Assembly (NCBI GenBank): GCA_051453625.1
Contig: JBOZIK010000001.1
Coordinates: 130,507,963-130,530,801 of the forward strand
DNA length: 22,839 nt
Source: Welwitschia mirabilis
Taxonomy: Eukaryota > Gnetophyta > Gnetopsida > Welwitschiales
Direction of reading: 5' to 3'
The notes under the pieces were generated by a model that saw only the letters and a program-made list of their open reading frames with translations, was not told the origin of the DNA and made no database searches. Within the stretch, counting starts at the first letter, position 1. Each line of letters starts with the position of its first letter. Below, piece by piece: positions 1 through 10,590 of the stretch. The position numbers and the translations under genes were made by a program.

Positions 1-873
1 ATACTAGCTTCTTCTCATCAAAATAATTAAAAAAGACTATCATCTCCTTTGTTTTTCCCATCACAGATAGGACAATGACAACCTTTACTAATAATGTGGA
101 CTGCTGAATCATCTGCTGAGTCACCTTTTGTAATGAGCTGTCATCCCCCATGTCATCCAGACAATAGTCAAGAAAACACTAACATGTAACTGACTCTGAT
201 AACTAATCCTTAACTGTTTTGTTTATTTCTTTTATGTAAAAGAGCGCATTTTTAAAGTGCCTTATTTTTGTCATTTTTTACTGTGTTTTCTTATAAATAA
301 ATCCCCCTTTGACTCTCCTTTTCATCTTTGTTGCATCAGAAATTCTCATGATAGGAGATAGAAGAACGGGGGATCCATCTTAAGTATTACAGAAAGATGT
401 TCCCTTGGTAGAGGGCTATGTATCCTCTATTGATGCCCAGCTATTTTGTAGCCTAGATGTTGTTACCTTTTTAATATAAAAACTCTTTTCTTTATTGCAT
501 ATTAGATTTCTAGATGTCCCTTATAGTTTATGTTGCCTTTAATCTGGTGATAATTTCTTAGTGATATAAATGATCAAGACAACCTTTGTTAAGGATGAAA
601 GCAAGTAGTTGAGTTTTATTCTACATTGCATTTAGATTTAGATTACATTTTGCATTTGCATTATTTATTTTATTTTTTGCATTGTTCTTTTCTGGTTTCC
701 ATTTATTTGTGAAAAGTAATCCAAGTCTCATGTCATAGTCTTTAATGAGAATATGACATTTAGATTAACTTCCAACTATACTAGTATGTTGTATCGTATA
801 AGATATCTATCTTATTTTATGAATGACAACATCCTTTTGAGTAAAAACATTTACATAAATACACACCATAACA
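1..873 (+). mobile_element. LTR copy 1 (family A), cut by window start, sense plus
   Basis: This is an LTR of a probable Ty3/gypsy-type element. Its reverse complement aligns by eye with 2145-3377 and 19863-21096 in several blocks: the paired TCATCC-type motifs (36-79 and 140-167), the TATA stretch at 292-302, the hairpin-forming AACCTTTGTTAAGG block at 581-596, a CTATACTAGTATG block near 775-788, and the terminal CACCATAACA ending at 873. The 5' part lies outside the window, so I cannot tell whether this is a 5', 3' or solo LTR. The sense strand is inferred from the TATA box and from the CA end at 873. It is head-to-head with copy 2. No convincing primer-binding site follows position 873. 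Confidence 0.7.
292..302 (+). promoter_or_regulatory. TATA box of LTR copy 1
   Basis: TATAAATAAAT is followed by a C-run and a pyrimidine-rich leader. An AT-rich TATA-like stretch occupies the same place in copy 2 (minus strand, 2874-2883) and copy 3 (minus strand, 20585-20592). The shared position supports a U3 promoter and fixes the sense strand of the family. Confidence 0.6.
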
Positions 874-1690
874 ATGGGTCTTCTTTTTTATAACAATGAA
901 TGGGAGATGGTTGTTCTTCATAATAACTTATAAAAGATGGTTATTCTTCATAATAACTCATAGGAGATGGTTGGGATTCACTAAAATGATTGTAGGATGT
1001 TTTACTAGATGAGGTGGAATTCTTAAAATGTTGCAAATTATCTTTGTTATTTTCACATAAATCTTGAAAAGAAGGATGGGAAAAATAAGGTGGTTGAAAA
1101 TAGGAAGGGGATTAATTCCTAGTCTCAACATCTTTTCATGTTGCCCATCTACTTTCTGCTAATATTTATTAAAGTGGTCTCTTATCATCATCGTTAGAAA
1201 TTCTATTATTTCTCCTTATTTCAGCTTTTATTTCAACCAATATTTCTCCAACAATTCTTTTATCATTATTCTTAGAAGTAGATGGGAAGGATGAATAAGA
1301 AGAATTCTTAGTTATAAGTTATATATCATCATTAGGAGGTATGTTAAAGGATATTTGTTTTTCACATCTCCATCTAGTAATTGTCTCTTTAACTGTAACG
1401 TTCACATTTTAATTAGAGGTTTCTATCATATCTGTATTAAGTGATGTGACTCATTAATAAAGAAGGGGATAGAACGATTTTTATTCTATTCTATTATTTT
1501 CACGATTTCTCTTTGAAAAATTTGGTTCTAAAATAACAAAAGTTGAAAAATTTTCTTTAAATCTTAGAAATTACATACCTGGGATGTGCATACCTGATTT
1601 TATTTATCATCAAGTAAGCCTTTTTTGATATTTTTCTTGATTAAGCTTCGTTCCCTTAGATGATTCAGCTTCTCACAGGATTTTATCATG
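850..1690 (-). pseudogene. Decayed minus-strand coding sequence with 10-residue repeats; product not recognised
   Basis: One minus frame from about 1320 down to 850 reads as hydrophilic protein, with stops that fit CAA-to-TAA or CGA-to-TGA decay. It contains a charged segment (RIVGEILVEIKAEIRRNN), a Ser/Pro/Tyr-rich segment, and a C-terminal repeat of about ten residues (SYYEEQPSPI) encoded by 30-bp units at 901-990. One repeat unit has TAA where its neighbour has CAA, so that stop is secondary. Coding-like sequence continues upstream to about 1690 with frame changes. At about 1528-1580 a GTATGT...TTTTAG interval looks like a short intron, but the phase does not fit. The frame ends just inside LTR copy 1. 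The family is unknown: it could be a transposon-borne ORF or a host gene relic. Confidence 0.5.
901..990 (-). repeat. 30-bp tandem repeat, three units, in frame
   Basis: Units are at 901-930, 931-960 and 961-990, the last diverging in its second half. The period equals ten codons and, on the minus strand, encodes Tyr-Tyr-Glu-Glu-Gln-Pro-Ser repeats. Period and reading frame together suggest the repeat arose while the sequence was coding. Confidence 0.8.
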
Positions 1691-1710
1691 TCCCTACATG
1701 TTCATCAAGT

Positions 1711-2041
1711 CATCTCATTCATCGTTCGGGTGATATCCTAGATGACTAAAAAGTAGAAAAAATTAAGAAAAACAAAAAATAGATGCACTGAAAACCAGAA
1801 TAGAAACAAACTGTTAGTCATCTTCCTGTGTTATCCAGACGATAGAGAAGATGATATCAACTTATTACATAGTAGAAAACCAAAAATAAAATTATGGAAA
1901 AATAATGAGAAAGACCGTAATCTTAGGACCTCATCTGTCTGTGTCGTCTAAATGACAAAGAGGATGATCAGTCGAAAAATGGAAAATGGAAGAAAACAAA
2001 AAATTATGGAAAGAAAAACTATGGTATTTATGATAAAAATA
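1711..2041. repeat. Tandem array of ~110-bp units with TCATC/GATGAT quasi-palindromes
   Basis: Three units start at about 1711, 1818 and 1931 (spacing 107 and 113 bp). Each opens with a TCATCT-type motif, then a CTGTGT/GACGAT-type core, then a GATGAT or GATGAC half-site, followed by an A-rich tail. Perfect arms are visible: AGTCATCT (1708-1715) with AGATGACT (1740-1747), and TCATCTTC (1818-1825) with GAAGATGA (1847-1854). A further partial motif lies near 2126. The same motif at the same period occurs as a pair in the U3 of LTR copies 1-3. A 66-codon ORF at 1952-2152 overlaps the array and is probably not real. Confidence 0.65.
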
Positions 2042-2144
2042 CAATGCTATCATAAAAAAATACCTAAATCAAAATCTAAGGCACTTATCTGGATAACAAC
2101 AATCCTCAAACTTCTTACAGTCATCTTTGACAATGGCACTAAGA

Positions 2145-3377
2145 TGTTGTAATGCATATTTATGCAATTGTTTATGTCCTTTATTAAATCCCATCAATCA
2201 CAAGTATGTTGTAAAACATGTACTCTAGTATAGACGGGAATAAACTTGAATGTTATAATTCATCGAAGGCACTAGGCTCAAAGTTAGAGAATTGATTTCA
2301 AGTGAAGTATTTTTATGTTTTTCTTTTATGTTTTATAATGAAAAGTACAATGAAATAAAAGTAAATACACCATGTAATGCAAATAAAGTCCACTCTAAAT
2401 GCAATATCTATTTAACTACCAGATCTCTATTATCAAGATCAACCCTATATAACTTAGATCAATCAAATAAACTATCACTAACCCTAAATATCAAGTATGT
2501 CAAATAGAATATAAAAAACATGCAATGATTAAGCTAGAAAATATGAAATGTAATTAATGAAAATCCTAAACTAACGATTGTAACCTTAACAAAGGTTACC
2601 CTTAATGATCTATATCAACTATAAAGCTATCACAAAATCATAACCAACATAAACCATAAGGAACATGTGCATGAATAAGACTAAAATAAAATTTTTATTA
2701 GAGTCAAGCCAACATCCTACTACAAAGAAGTAGCACCACAATAAAGGAGACATAACCCAATACCAAGGAAGACTTATCTCTATAACTAAGGGACAAACCT
2801 CCTATCCTTCAATTTTTAGTTACAATATTTTTAGGTGCCAAAGAAGATAAACTTGAAGTGAGGACAAAGGAGGTATTTATTTACAACAACAGATTCTAAA
2901 AATAGTAAATCTAATAGACTCAACAAAAATCTTAACAACACATAAGAAGTGCATGACACATTGCACAAGTTAGGTGAAGTTTGGTGCATTGACTAAAAAT
3001 AGTGATCATTCTAACTATCATCCAGACGATGTTGAAGACAATGACACATCAAGAGAGGTTCCAAATTAGCTTCCATCTTTAGTACAGTTAATATCCTTAT
3101 TAACATACACATGATGTTGTTTAGGTGGTCATCCAGATGATGGAGTAAATGACGGTCTTTTGGAGCTCTTCAATTAAGTTAAATTGGCCTTATAGATCAT
3201 TAATTCTTGAAGTATTAGAACTAATCCAAAATGCCTTCAAATGCGTTAGTGATAGTACATTTCTGTGATTTTCTCCTTGATTCTCAATAATTGTTGTTTT
3301 TCACTTAAACTTGTCTACATGTCCTACAAAACTACTCAAAATACCCCATAAAAAACATTTAATTTAGCACCATAAAA
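2145..3377 (-). mobile_element. LTR copy 2 (family A), complete, ~1.23 kb, sense minus
   Basis: Left end TGTTGTAATG and right end CACCATAAAA form decayed terminal inverted repeats (compare TGTTGCAATG...CATCGCAACA of copy 3). The estimated length is 1,233 bp against 1,234 for copy 3. Aligned blocks with copy 3 include GGCACTAGG (near 2268), the 16-mer hairpin at 2582-2597 (identical in copy 3), the ACCAAGG region near 2765, paired TCATCC-type motifs at 3016-3044 and 3128-3157, and ACTCAAAATAC near 3333. The TATA-like AAATAAATA is at 2874-2883 on the minus strand. Flanks do not show a matching 5-bp target duplication, and no clear polypurine tract is left beside the right end. Fifth- or third-position LTR status is unresolved. 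Confidence 0.75.
2582..2597. repeat. Conserved 16-bp hairpin of family A LTRs
   Basis: AACCTT-AACA-AAGGTT is a 6-bp stem with a 4-nt loop. It is identical at 20291-20306 and present with one change in inverted orientation at 581-596. In a family this decayed, identity over 16 bp marks a conserved block, perhaps an RNA-level element in R/U5. Confidence 0.6.
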
Positions 3378-3482
3378 CTTTTATATCTTTGAGTAGGGTT
3401 GTGAATTACAATAGTATGTACATGATATTCTCTTTTTAATAACATATGATCATTGACAAATTTCCTTAGTTTATAGGATTTA

Positions 3483-3503
3483 TCTCTCTCTCTCTCTCAC
3501 TCA

Positions 3504-3539
<36 letters not shown>

Positions 3540-3604
3540 TACACACACTCTCTTTCTCACTCATTCACTCTCATACACACTCACTTTCTCTCACTCTCAC
3601 TCTT
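3483..3604. repeat. Compound TC/AC microsatellite
   Basis: Long runs of TC, then AC, with interspersed CTCA and CATA units. It lies about 100 bp right of LTR copy 2. Confidence 0.95.
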
Positions 3605-4763
3605 ACATCTTTTTTTTTTGTGCTTTCTTTTTGAAAAAGTTAAAAATCTAGTTCTATGATAGTCAGTGCATTATTGATAATAAGAGTATTAGCTCTTCAA
3701 TATAAGAGTTGTATTAGATTTAAAAAAATCCAACTTTGAACTTCTTCCCTTTACTTTTAGAAAACTATTTTTCCCTAAAATATTTTTATAAAGTAAAAAG
3801 ATTCATCATTAAAAGTCTATAATCTTAAGAACTAGAAGAAAAAAGAAAGTTAGGATCATCTTACCATGTAAAGACTTAGTTATCCACCTCCTTCATCATG
3901 AAAACTAATTAAGAGTAAAGGGATAAGAAAATTGAAATATGCAAATAATAACATTAAATTTTAAAATATGATTCCTTTTTAAATTTTTAGACTCTCCTTC
4001 CATTCATTAACAATTAAATTTCAAAGGAATCAAATAGGAGGTTCTTTTCTTTTATAGAGTCTTAAATTGTATTCTTTCCAAGCCTACCATGAAAAAGAAG
4101 AAAGTAAGTAACAAAAATCAATAATTAGTTTTTATCCACCTTTAGGCGAATACCATTATTTTGCTAAGTGTTCAACATCATTTGAAAGAGCCATATGCTA
4201 TTTTTTTCATTTAAAAAATGAGATACCAAACTTTTTTTTATTCAAGTATAATAAATAAAATAGTGTTTAGAGGTTTCATTTTTATTTTTTATATAGTAAT
4301 AGTAATTCATAATTACACCATTACATTTTTAAATATTTTTTGTAAATGGTAATTTATTCAATCTTGCTAAAGAGGAAAAAGCTATAGCTTTGTGATAATC
4401 CCAATTTTCCTCCATTGATTTCTTCTCTATTGAAAGGGTAACTTTAAAGAGTATTATAAGCTTCTAAAGATTTGAAATTATCTTTACCTTTCCATATTCA
4501 ATTTCAATAAATATTTAAATGCATATAATTATTTTTAACTATTCACTTAATTTTTGTAAACCATTCAAAATTATAGGACCTCTAATAATTTTTGAAACTT
4601 CAAAGAAAATTTTAGAATGATTTATCATAAAAATTAATTTCATTTTTTCTATGTTCTTCATAGCTTCTTTAGAGTTTAAAGATAAGACATTAAGTAAATC
4701 AGTGAGGATTAAAAAAAACTTCAAATTAGTTGAGGTCTTTCTACTACAAAAAGTGTGATGTTT
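3605..4763. other. AT-rich stretch without recognised gene
   Basis: Poly-A and poly-T tracts and frequent stops in all frames. A 61-codon minus ORF at 4539-4724 is rich in Ile, Leu and Lys, as expected of AT-rich noncoding DNA. I see no domain or repeat here. Confidence 0.7.
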
Positions 4764-4801
4764 TCACATCTTAATATTTTAATATTAAAATATCAATGTG
4801 A
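4764..4801. repeat. Long AT palindrome with flanking TCACAT/ATGTGA arms
   Basis: A perfect 20-bp palindrome spans 4774-4793 (arms ATATTTTAAT and ATTAAAATAT). It is enclosed by TCACAT at 4764-4769 and ATGTGA at 4796-4801. About 16 base pairs could form, with a small internal loop. It may be the core of a small foldback element. Confidence 0.75.
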
Positions 4802-5319
4802 TTATTAAACAATAAATACATGAGAAAGAGTATTTTAAGTGCTATAACAATGAAGATAAGTGTATAAGATAATTCAAGAAGAATAATTTTATTTATCAAT
4901 TCAAAATCATTTTTTATTCAACCTCTTATACTTATTGTTAAGGAGGGTTGTCTATATTAATAGTCTAATGAGAAGGGCATACCTTTTAAGATTCTCTCTC
5001 TAGGTTCGCTAGGTGGCCAGGTTGGCTTTGTTAAAGATCATAATCATACTTATATGCCCTACCCTCAACCAGACCATCATTTTGACTTTGATAGAAGATT
5101 AGAAAGGAGTATTACACGTTTTTCATAAGGGTCATATCCCTTGGAGGATTAGTTACAATATCCCTTCTTTGACTAATGGGTATTTTCTTATTAAATAATA
5201 AAACGTTAACTCATTTAAACAATGATTCATTACTAACTTGACAAATAAGAAATTAATTTCATAATAATACTATTATTTTTAACAAATATATGGCTTCTCT
5301 CTCCACACTTTAGATTCAT
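4802..5319. other. Non-genic stretch, unclassified
   Basis: Mostly AT-rich. A locally GC-richer patch at 4995-5110 reads on the plus strand as a short run with PYPQPDHHFDFDRR, but stops close it within about 40 codons, so no gene can be supported. Confidence 0.5.
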
Positions 5320-6270
5320 GAAACATAATAAAATCCCCTTCTTAGAACTCTTGTTCATCCTCAAAGAGCTACATCTCCCTATGGACTCCTTTAGTTTCTT
5401 GATTTTCTCCTACAAATCCTCATCCTTATGTTGTTCTTTTGTCTAGATGGCTACAAAAATTTTCTTTCATACTTGTTGTTGTCCTTGTCGTAGGGGTAGG
5501 ACTTAAGTGGAATTCACACCTATACTCTTCTTTAAATAGTTGCTTGTTTTGTCCCCTTCTTTTCTAGAATTATTATAGTTTAGGAGGTTTGAATCTATTA
5601 GAATTATTGTGGTTAAGGTTGTACTTGGATGTTGATTACCATTTGGGCATTCATCATGACTTGTTGCTTAGTGTCCATGTAGTATTTGGTCTTTTCGTAT
5701 CCTTCTTAAGGTGATTTAGGTTTAAGTGGATTCATTAAATTTTAAATCTTAGTGGAAGCTTTCTAATGGAGTCATTGACTAGTTCTCTAACAAAGTCATT
5801 CGCTAATTCCTTAAGGTCCTTATGATATTAGACCTTTACTAACTTCTAAAACTCTTTCTAATATTCATTTATGATTTTATTTCCAATATGTAAACGTTTA
5901 AACTATATTCATTCATCTTTGACAAAGTAGTCTAGAAGAATTATCTATGAACTTCCTTTACAAAATGATTTCATTCAATCTAATTGCTTCTCATTGCACT
6001 TAATTTGCTTAATGAAGTTGCTATAACTCTTGTTAAGAAAATGGTTGCACATCTATTGTGATTAGAACCTTTAACATTCATTAGTAAAAAATGATTTGTA
6101 ATGTGTTACAATCATTTTAGTGAGTCTTCATAGGATTCAATAGCACTTACATACATATTAATTTCAAGATTCTTGACATACTCTTGGAAGTCTAGATCTC
6201 TTACTTAATGGTTTCATGGTTTGTCTTATGAGCTATTGATTTGGTCCTTACATTTCCATTATCTACGATA
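5320..6270 (-). pseudogene. Ty3/gypsy gag-like relic, minus strand
   Basis: Read on the minus strand, the stretch gives short protein-like blocks in shifting frames. From the N-terminal side these are LDFQEYVKNLEINMY near 6200, a NFIKQIKCNEKQ block near 6010, a FVKDE block near 5930, KDLKELANDFVREL near 5800, a CPNGNQHP block near 5640, and a final acidic EDEQEF block near 5355. The first blocks resemble the helical gag capsid of plant Ty3/gypsy elements, which often carries a DF.EYV.NLE type segment before the domain, and the Cys-containing block could be a decayed zinc knuckle. Many stops and frameshifts interrupt it, several in positions explained by CAA-to-TAA. It has the opposite orientation to the relic at 11560-13412. 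Assignment is by resemblance only. Confidence 0.4.
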
Positions 6271-7543
6271 AATTTCTTCCCATTCTTAAGATCTAATTAA
6301 AACTTAAGTGAATATTATATCCCACACTTTGTAAAATTTTAATTACTTAAATATTATGCATGTTAATATCTTATTTATATAATACCTTTGATATTTAAAT
6401 TTTAATAGGAAACCTTTTTAATTAAAGGCTTTATAAAAACTAATGTTTAGATTCATAACTAATAGTGTATCATATTTTTTATGTGTCAAAGATGTACATT
6501 ACACTTAATTTTGACTTATGGATACTTGTATGATATTTTAAGTAATTGATAATTTCATAGTTTTGATATTTTTAACAATTATTTTATGGAAAATTTTAGT
6601 TTTCATATAGAATAGATTAATACCTAAAATATACCAAAATCTTAAAATCAAATAATTTCATTTATATAAAGGCATTCAATTTACATAGTAAAATTATTAG
6701 ATTCAAAATTTTAAAAGAAGATATAACGTAATAATAGAATAACTACAGAAATAACATAGTAAATCTTTGTATTACTCATCTATTCATATGTCTCATCCAT
6801 GTTAAAAAAATAAAATTACTTGGTAAATATAAAAATTTTTAATGTAGTTGGTAAAAGAAATGGATATCCTATTATGAAATTTTCTTTCTTATGTTTTATA
6901 TTGTTGGATTTGATGGATCTTGAGATTAACAAGCACATGGATAAGTATATGCACTCTTATCCATAAACTAAGAAGGATGAAAGAGAAGATTTTATTATTC
7001 CATGACTTTTATCCTTCTTAATATTTATAAAAGTACCTGATTTATAAAATATTCATTTTCTTGTTCATTGGAATTGAAAACATTTTTCTCATTATGAGAC
7101 AGGGTAGTGTTGAAATTTGTCCATGGGAAAATATTTATTCTTTTGATGCAAATTACACATTGTTCAATGCATATGTTTAATTGATTAAAGATGGTTATGA
7201 GCCTATGAAGAACTAAGAAGGAAATAGCATGAGAAAATAATGTATGTAATTAACCTTACTATTAAAGTAAGAGAATTACTCACCATATGTTAATGAATGA
7301 GTTATAAATTTGATGTCTTCTAATCATTTATATATTAATGTTACTTATCACTCACGTTCAATCAACTTGTTAATCACCAATCGTCTAATTCAATGTCATC
7401 AATCTTTTCCAATTTAATATAATCATATTAACTTATGGACAAAATGATGTGTATGGTCTTTAACCATTTGGATCAAGAACCTTTGATTTATTATTTACTT
7501 TAAATAGGACCCTTTGCTCTCTTGAAAACTAATTTTTCATTTT
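6271..7543. other. AT-rich stretch without recognised gene
   Basis: Dense stops on both strands, no repeats or motifs that I could assign. Some sequence near 7320-7440 (CAATC, TCATCAATC words) recalls LTR U3 sequence, without alignment to the families in this window. Confidence 0.6.
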
Positions 7544-7550
7544 TATAAAG
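7544..7550 (+). promoter_or_regulatory. Possible TATA box with pyrimidine-rich leader
   Basis: TATAAAG is followed from about 7563 to 7615 by a C/T-rich leader and then an ATG at 7621. The arrangement resembles plant promoters and LTR U3/R borders. No coding sequence follows, so this may be an orphan LTR promoter. Confidence 0.25.
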
Positions 7551-7619
7551 GTGGATGGTATCAAATTCCCTTCTTGTTCTCCCATATTCTTCTCCTCTTC
7601 TCATCCTTTTAGTTTTAAC

Positions 7620-10020
7620 TATGGAGATTAGAGCTTGTATCTTGGAGTTTAAAGCTTAAAGTTTGGAGTTAAGGCTATTTTAGCTGATATTTCATTAAAT
7701 ATTCATTAATCTCCATAAAATAGTAGCCTTAAATTATTACTTTTACAAGTAGGTTTCCTCTACTTATTTTGTTCCTATGTTGTCTCGTTTTCTTAAAAAG
7801 ATTAAGTGACATAATAGAGTATGACATTAGATCATTACATATTTTTATTATAATGTTTATTTTACTAAAATTAGCCCTTCCATTAATCTCAAACTAAGAT
7901 GAGAAAAAGATTTGAGGGATCTCTTTATATGCTTGGTTGATGAGGTTATTAATGAAAAAATTTGGCCAAGTAACTAAGCAGTTCACAATAATATTTGAGT
8001 ACTCATGTTTATTGTGTGTTATTAAATTCTTGTTATAGTTTTAGTATTTACACTAAAATCCTTTTATTAAGGTGGATTATCTAATTCTCAGTCTCATTTA
8101 TACGAGGTAGTCCTTCATGTTAATCTTAAGGCTCACTAGATTTGTTTACTTTAAATTAATTCTGTGTAGTGACTCTTTTAAATTAATCCATATTTGTATT
8201 AGTTAACATTTATTTTGTATAGTACAAAAAATAATTATATTAGGTATTGATATTAATTTTATTAGCTAAAATCGCTTAAATTTATTTATGAAGTTTATGT
8301 TCTTATATAGCTAAAGATCCTTTTTTTTTTTAATAGTAACATAACTTAAGAATGTACTCACCTCTTAAACAGTGAATAATGTTAAATGATTTTTTTGTAG
8401 GCCTAGAATTTAGTTAACATTAGAAAAAGTTAAACATAGTAATTTTAAAGATCTGTTGTATTTTTAAAAATTAGTTCATGAAAATAACTCAAAAAATAAA
8501 AGCAAAAAACAACAAGTAATTAGTCTTAGCTTACAGAAGTAATACTTAATATTTTTTAATAAATGAGTATTCTAAATTGTAAATAATTTATAAGATTTCT
8601 AGAGAATCCTCAATTACTAAAAAATTAAAAGTAATTTAAAAGTTATGACATTTTAACGTTGTCTGATACTATAACAACTCTAGAAATTTAGATAATTTTT
8701 ATACTTAAAGTCTGATCTTAAAAAATAGATTTATAGGAATGTAAACATGATTGAGTTAATTCTTGAAGATCAAATCATGATTCGAGTTTTAGAAAAATTA
8801 TCATAAATTATTTTTACCTTCATAAATATTTAATTATTATTTTTAGTTATAATGTCTTATGAAAAGATCAAGAAAATTATGATTAACATCATAATTATAA
8901 AAAAATTATTTAATAAAATTACGATAATAATTTAAGAATTTAAGATGGATAATAATTAAACTAATTTTTTAATTATTTTTGCTAAATATTCCTTGGTATA
9001 GTATAATTTATGCCTTTCTTATTAAGGCCTTTATTCTTGCATAGTAAGTTAAGTTTGACTAATGAGTTATTTAAGAAAGGTATTCATTAATGTTATTGTA
9101 CTTTTATACTAGTATTAATGCTTTTCATTTACATATAAAATTCTCTTCTTTACTTATTTTTATTTAATATATTTAGAAATTTATAATTGTTTTCATTTAA
9201 CAATCTAATTAAATTATATACCCTTTATTTATTTTATAGTTAAATGAATTTTAAGTAAGCATTATGTCTTGTTTTTCTATTTTTTCCTTCATTGATTATA
9301 TTATCATGTTTGAAAGTTACTAGTTGAATTAAGAGAAAGGGATCTAAATAGGACATAATTTCATGCATAAAATACTTATTTTTCCACAAATAATTTTAAA
9401 ATAGTATTGTAGTTTATATGGAAGATGTTATTATTAATGTGAAAAAAAGGAAACTATTTATAATAGTTTGATTAACATTACTATATTTCTCAAATGTGAT
9501 TGTCTTCTAATATGTCAACTGAAGATTATGTATGTTTCTTTCCTTCTATGTACAATTGTTTACAATAAAATAAATCCCATGAAGTTAAAATTATTCTTTA
9601 GATAAATAAATCAACTAAATATCCATATTAGTTAGGATTGTATCCATGCATTTTTGAGGCGTGTTCATTAAATGATAACTAAATCAAGATAATCATAATA
9701 AATTTTATATCCATACTTGGATTTCATCACTAAGATGGGTTGTATTGCATTTTTATATAAAATCCTTTTGGAAGAGGATTTAATCATCACTTTCCTACCC
9801 TGTCCATATATGCATGTTGTATTATCTTGAGATGCTTCAAAAAAGTAACTGTCACTTGTAAGCATGCATCTACCTTACATATCGCTTATAACCTTTTTGA
9901 TGGTATATTGAATTAATGATTAAGCCTATGGATATGAGCCTAGCCATGTTTGTTATACTTTAGAACCCTAAGTAGAGTCAACTCAATTCTAGATGGTAGC
10001 TAGATATTGAGCTGGAATAC
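7620..10020. other. Long AT-rich stretch without recognised gene
   Basis: Stops are dense in all frames. The 65-codon minus ORF at 9668-9865 has no recognisable domain. The part 8640-8990 is extremely AT-rich and looks like decayed noncoding retrotransposon sequence, but no ends, TIRs or coding blocks could be identified. Confidence 0.6.
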
Positions 10021-10023
10021 CAT

Positions 10024-10048
10024 TAATAGGAGATGCAACCTCCTATTA
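10024..10048. repeat. Perfect 9-bp stem, 7-nt loop hairpin
   Basis: TAATAGGAG (10024-10032) and CTCCTATTA (10040-10048) are exact reverse complements around a 7-nt loop. It is GC-richer than its surroundings. No run of T follows that would suggest a Pol III terminator. Confidence 0.8.
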
Positions 10049-10282
10049 TATTGGTTAGGAACTATTCTAAACCTATATCCATGTACATACTATAACAAAT
10101 TAATATCTCATCAACTATATGACATATATCTTTGTGTGGTGAAAAAATAAGAAAAAATTTAGAACACAAAAGTATGAGATTATTATTGTTTGTAAAACAA
10201 AATAATCTATATTTAATTTCATAATAAATATTGTAATATTTAATTTTTTTAAACATATATAATTATACTAATAAAGTATGTG

Positions 10283-10364
10283 TAGAAGTTGATCTGAGCT
10301 TCTGCTATGCATTCTAACCAATTTAGAAGTTGATCTGAGGTTTTACTAAGCATTTTAGCCCATT
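10283..10364 (+). repeat. 41-bp direct tandem duplication
   Basis: Units 10283-10323 and 10324-10364 share TAGAAGTTGATCTGAG exactly, and most of the rest, with transitions as the main differences. Confidence 0.85.
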
Positions 10365-10394
10365 TAAATCCTTGAAAAAAAGTACTTAACAAGA

Positions 10395-10540
10395 GTAATT
10401 TTAGTTAAGGTGGTATAAATGGTATAAGAGTGCCTCCTCAAAGACATTTTAATAGTAAAGTAGTGATCCCATGGCTATGCAGTTGTGAGTTTGATTCTAA
10501 ATAAGTCTTTGATTTAAAAGAAATGATATCAAAACCCTGA
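10395..10540 (+). mobile_element. tRNA-derived SINE-like sequence
   Basis: TAGTTAAGGTGG at 10402-10413 fits the RNA polymerase III A box (TRGYNNARNNGG). AGTTTGATTCT at 10488-10498 fits the B box (GGTTCGANTCC) at 8 of 11 positions, the three differences being transitions of the decay type seen throughout the window. The preceding TTGTGAG also looks like a decayed T-arm. Spacing of the boxes (86 bp between starts) is longer than in most tRNAs, as in SINEs or long-variable-arm tRNAs. An alternative reading is that TGGTATAAGAGT at 10420-10431 is a decayed primer-binding site for initiator Met tRNA belonging to the gypsy relic downstream. No flanking target duplication was seen. Confidence 0.45.
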
Positions 10541-10590
10541 GTTAACTTAAATCAAATCTATTGATTAATTAATTATAAATTTATAAAACT

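Noticed and set aside
2292-2507. 71-codon plus ORF
   Set aside because: Lies inside LTR copy 2 on the antisense strand and has no counterpart in copy 3.
4741-4770. CACTA transposon terminal repeat (ACTACAAAAAGTGTG)
   Set aside because: No matching inverted end was found downstream and the first base does not fit.
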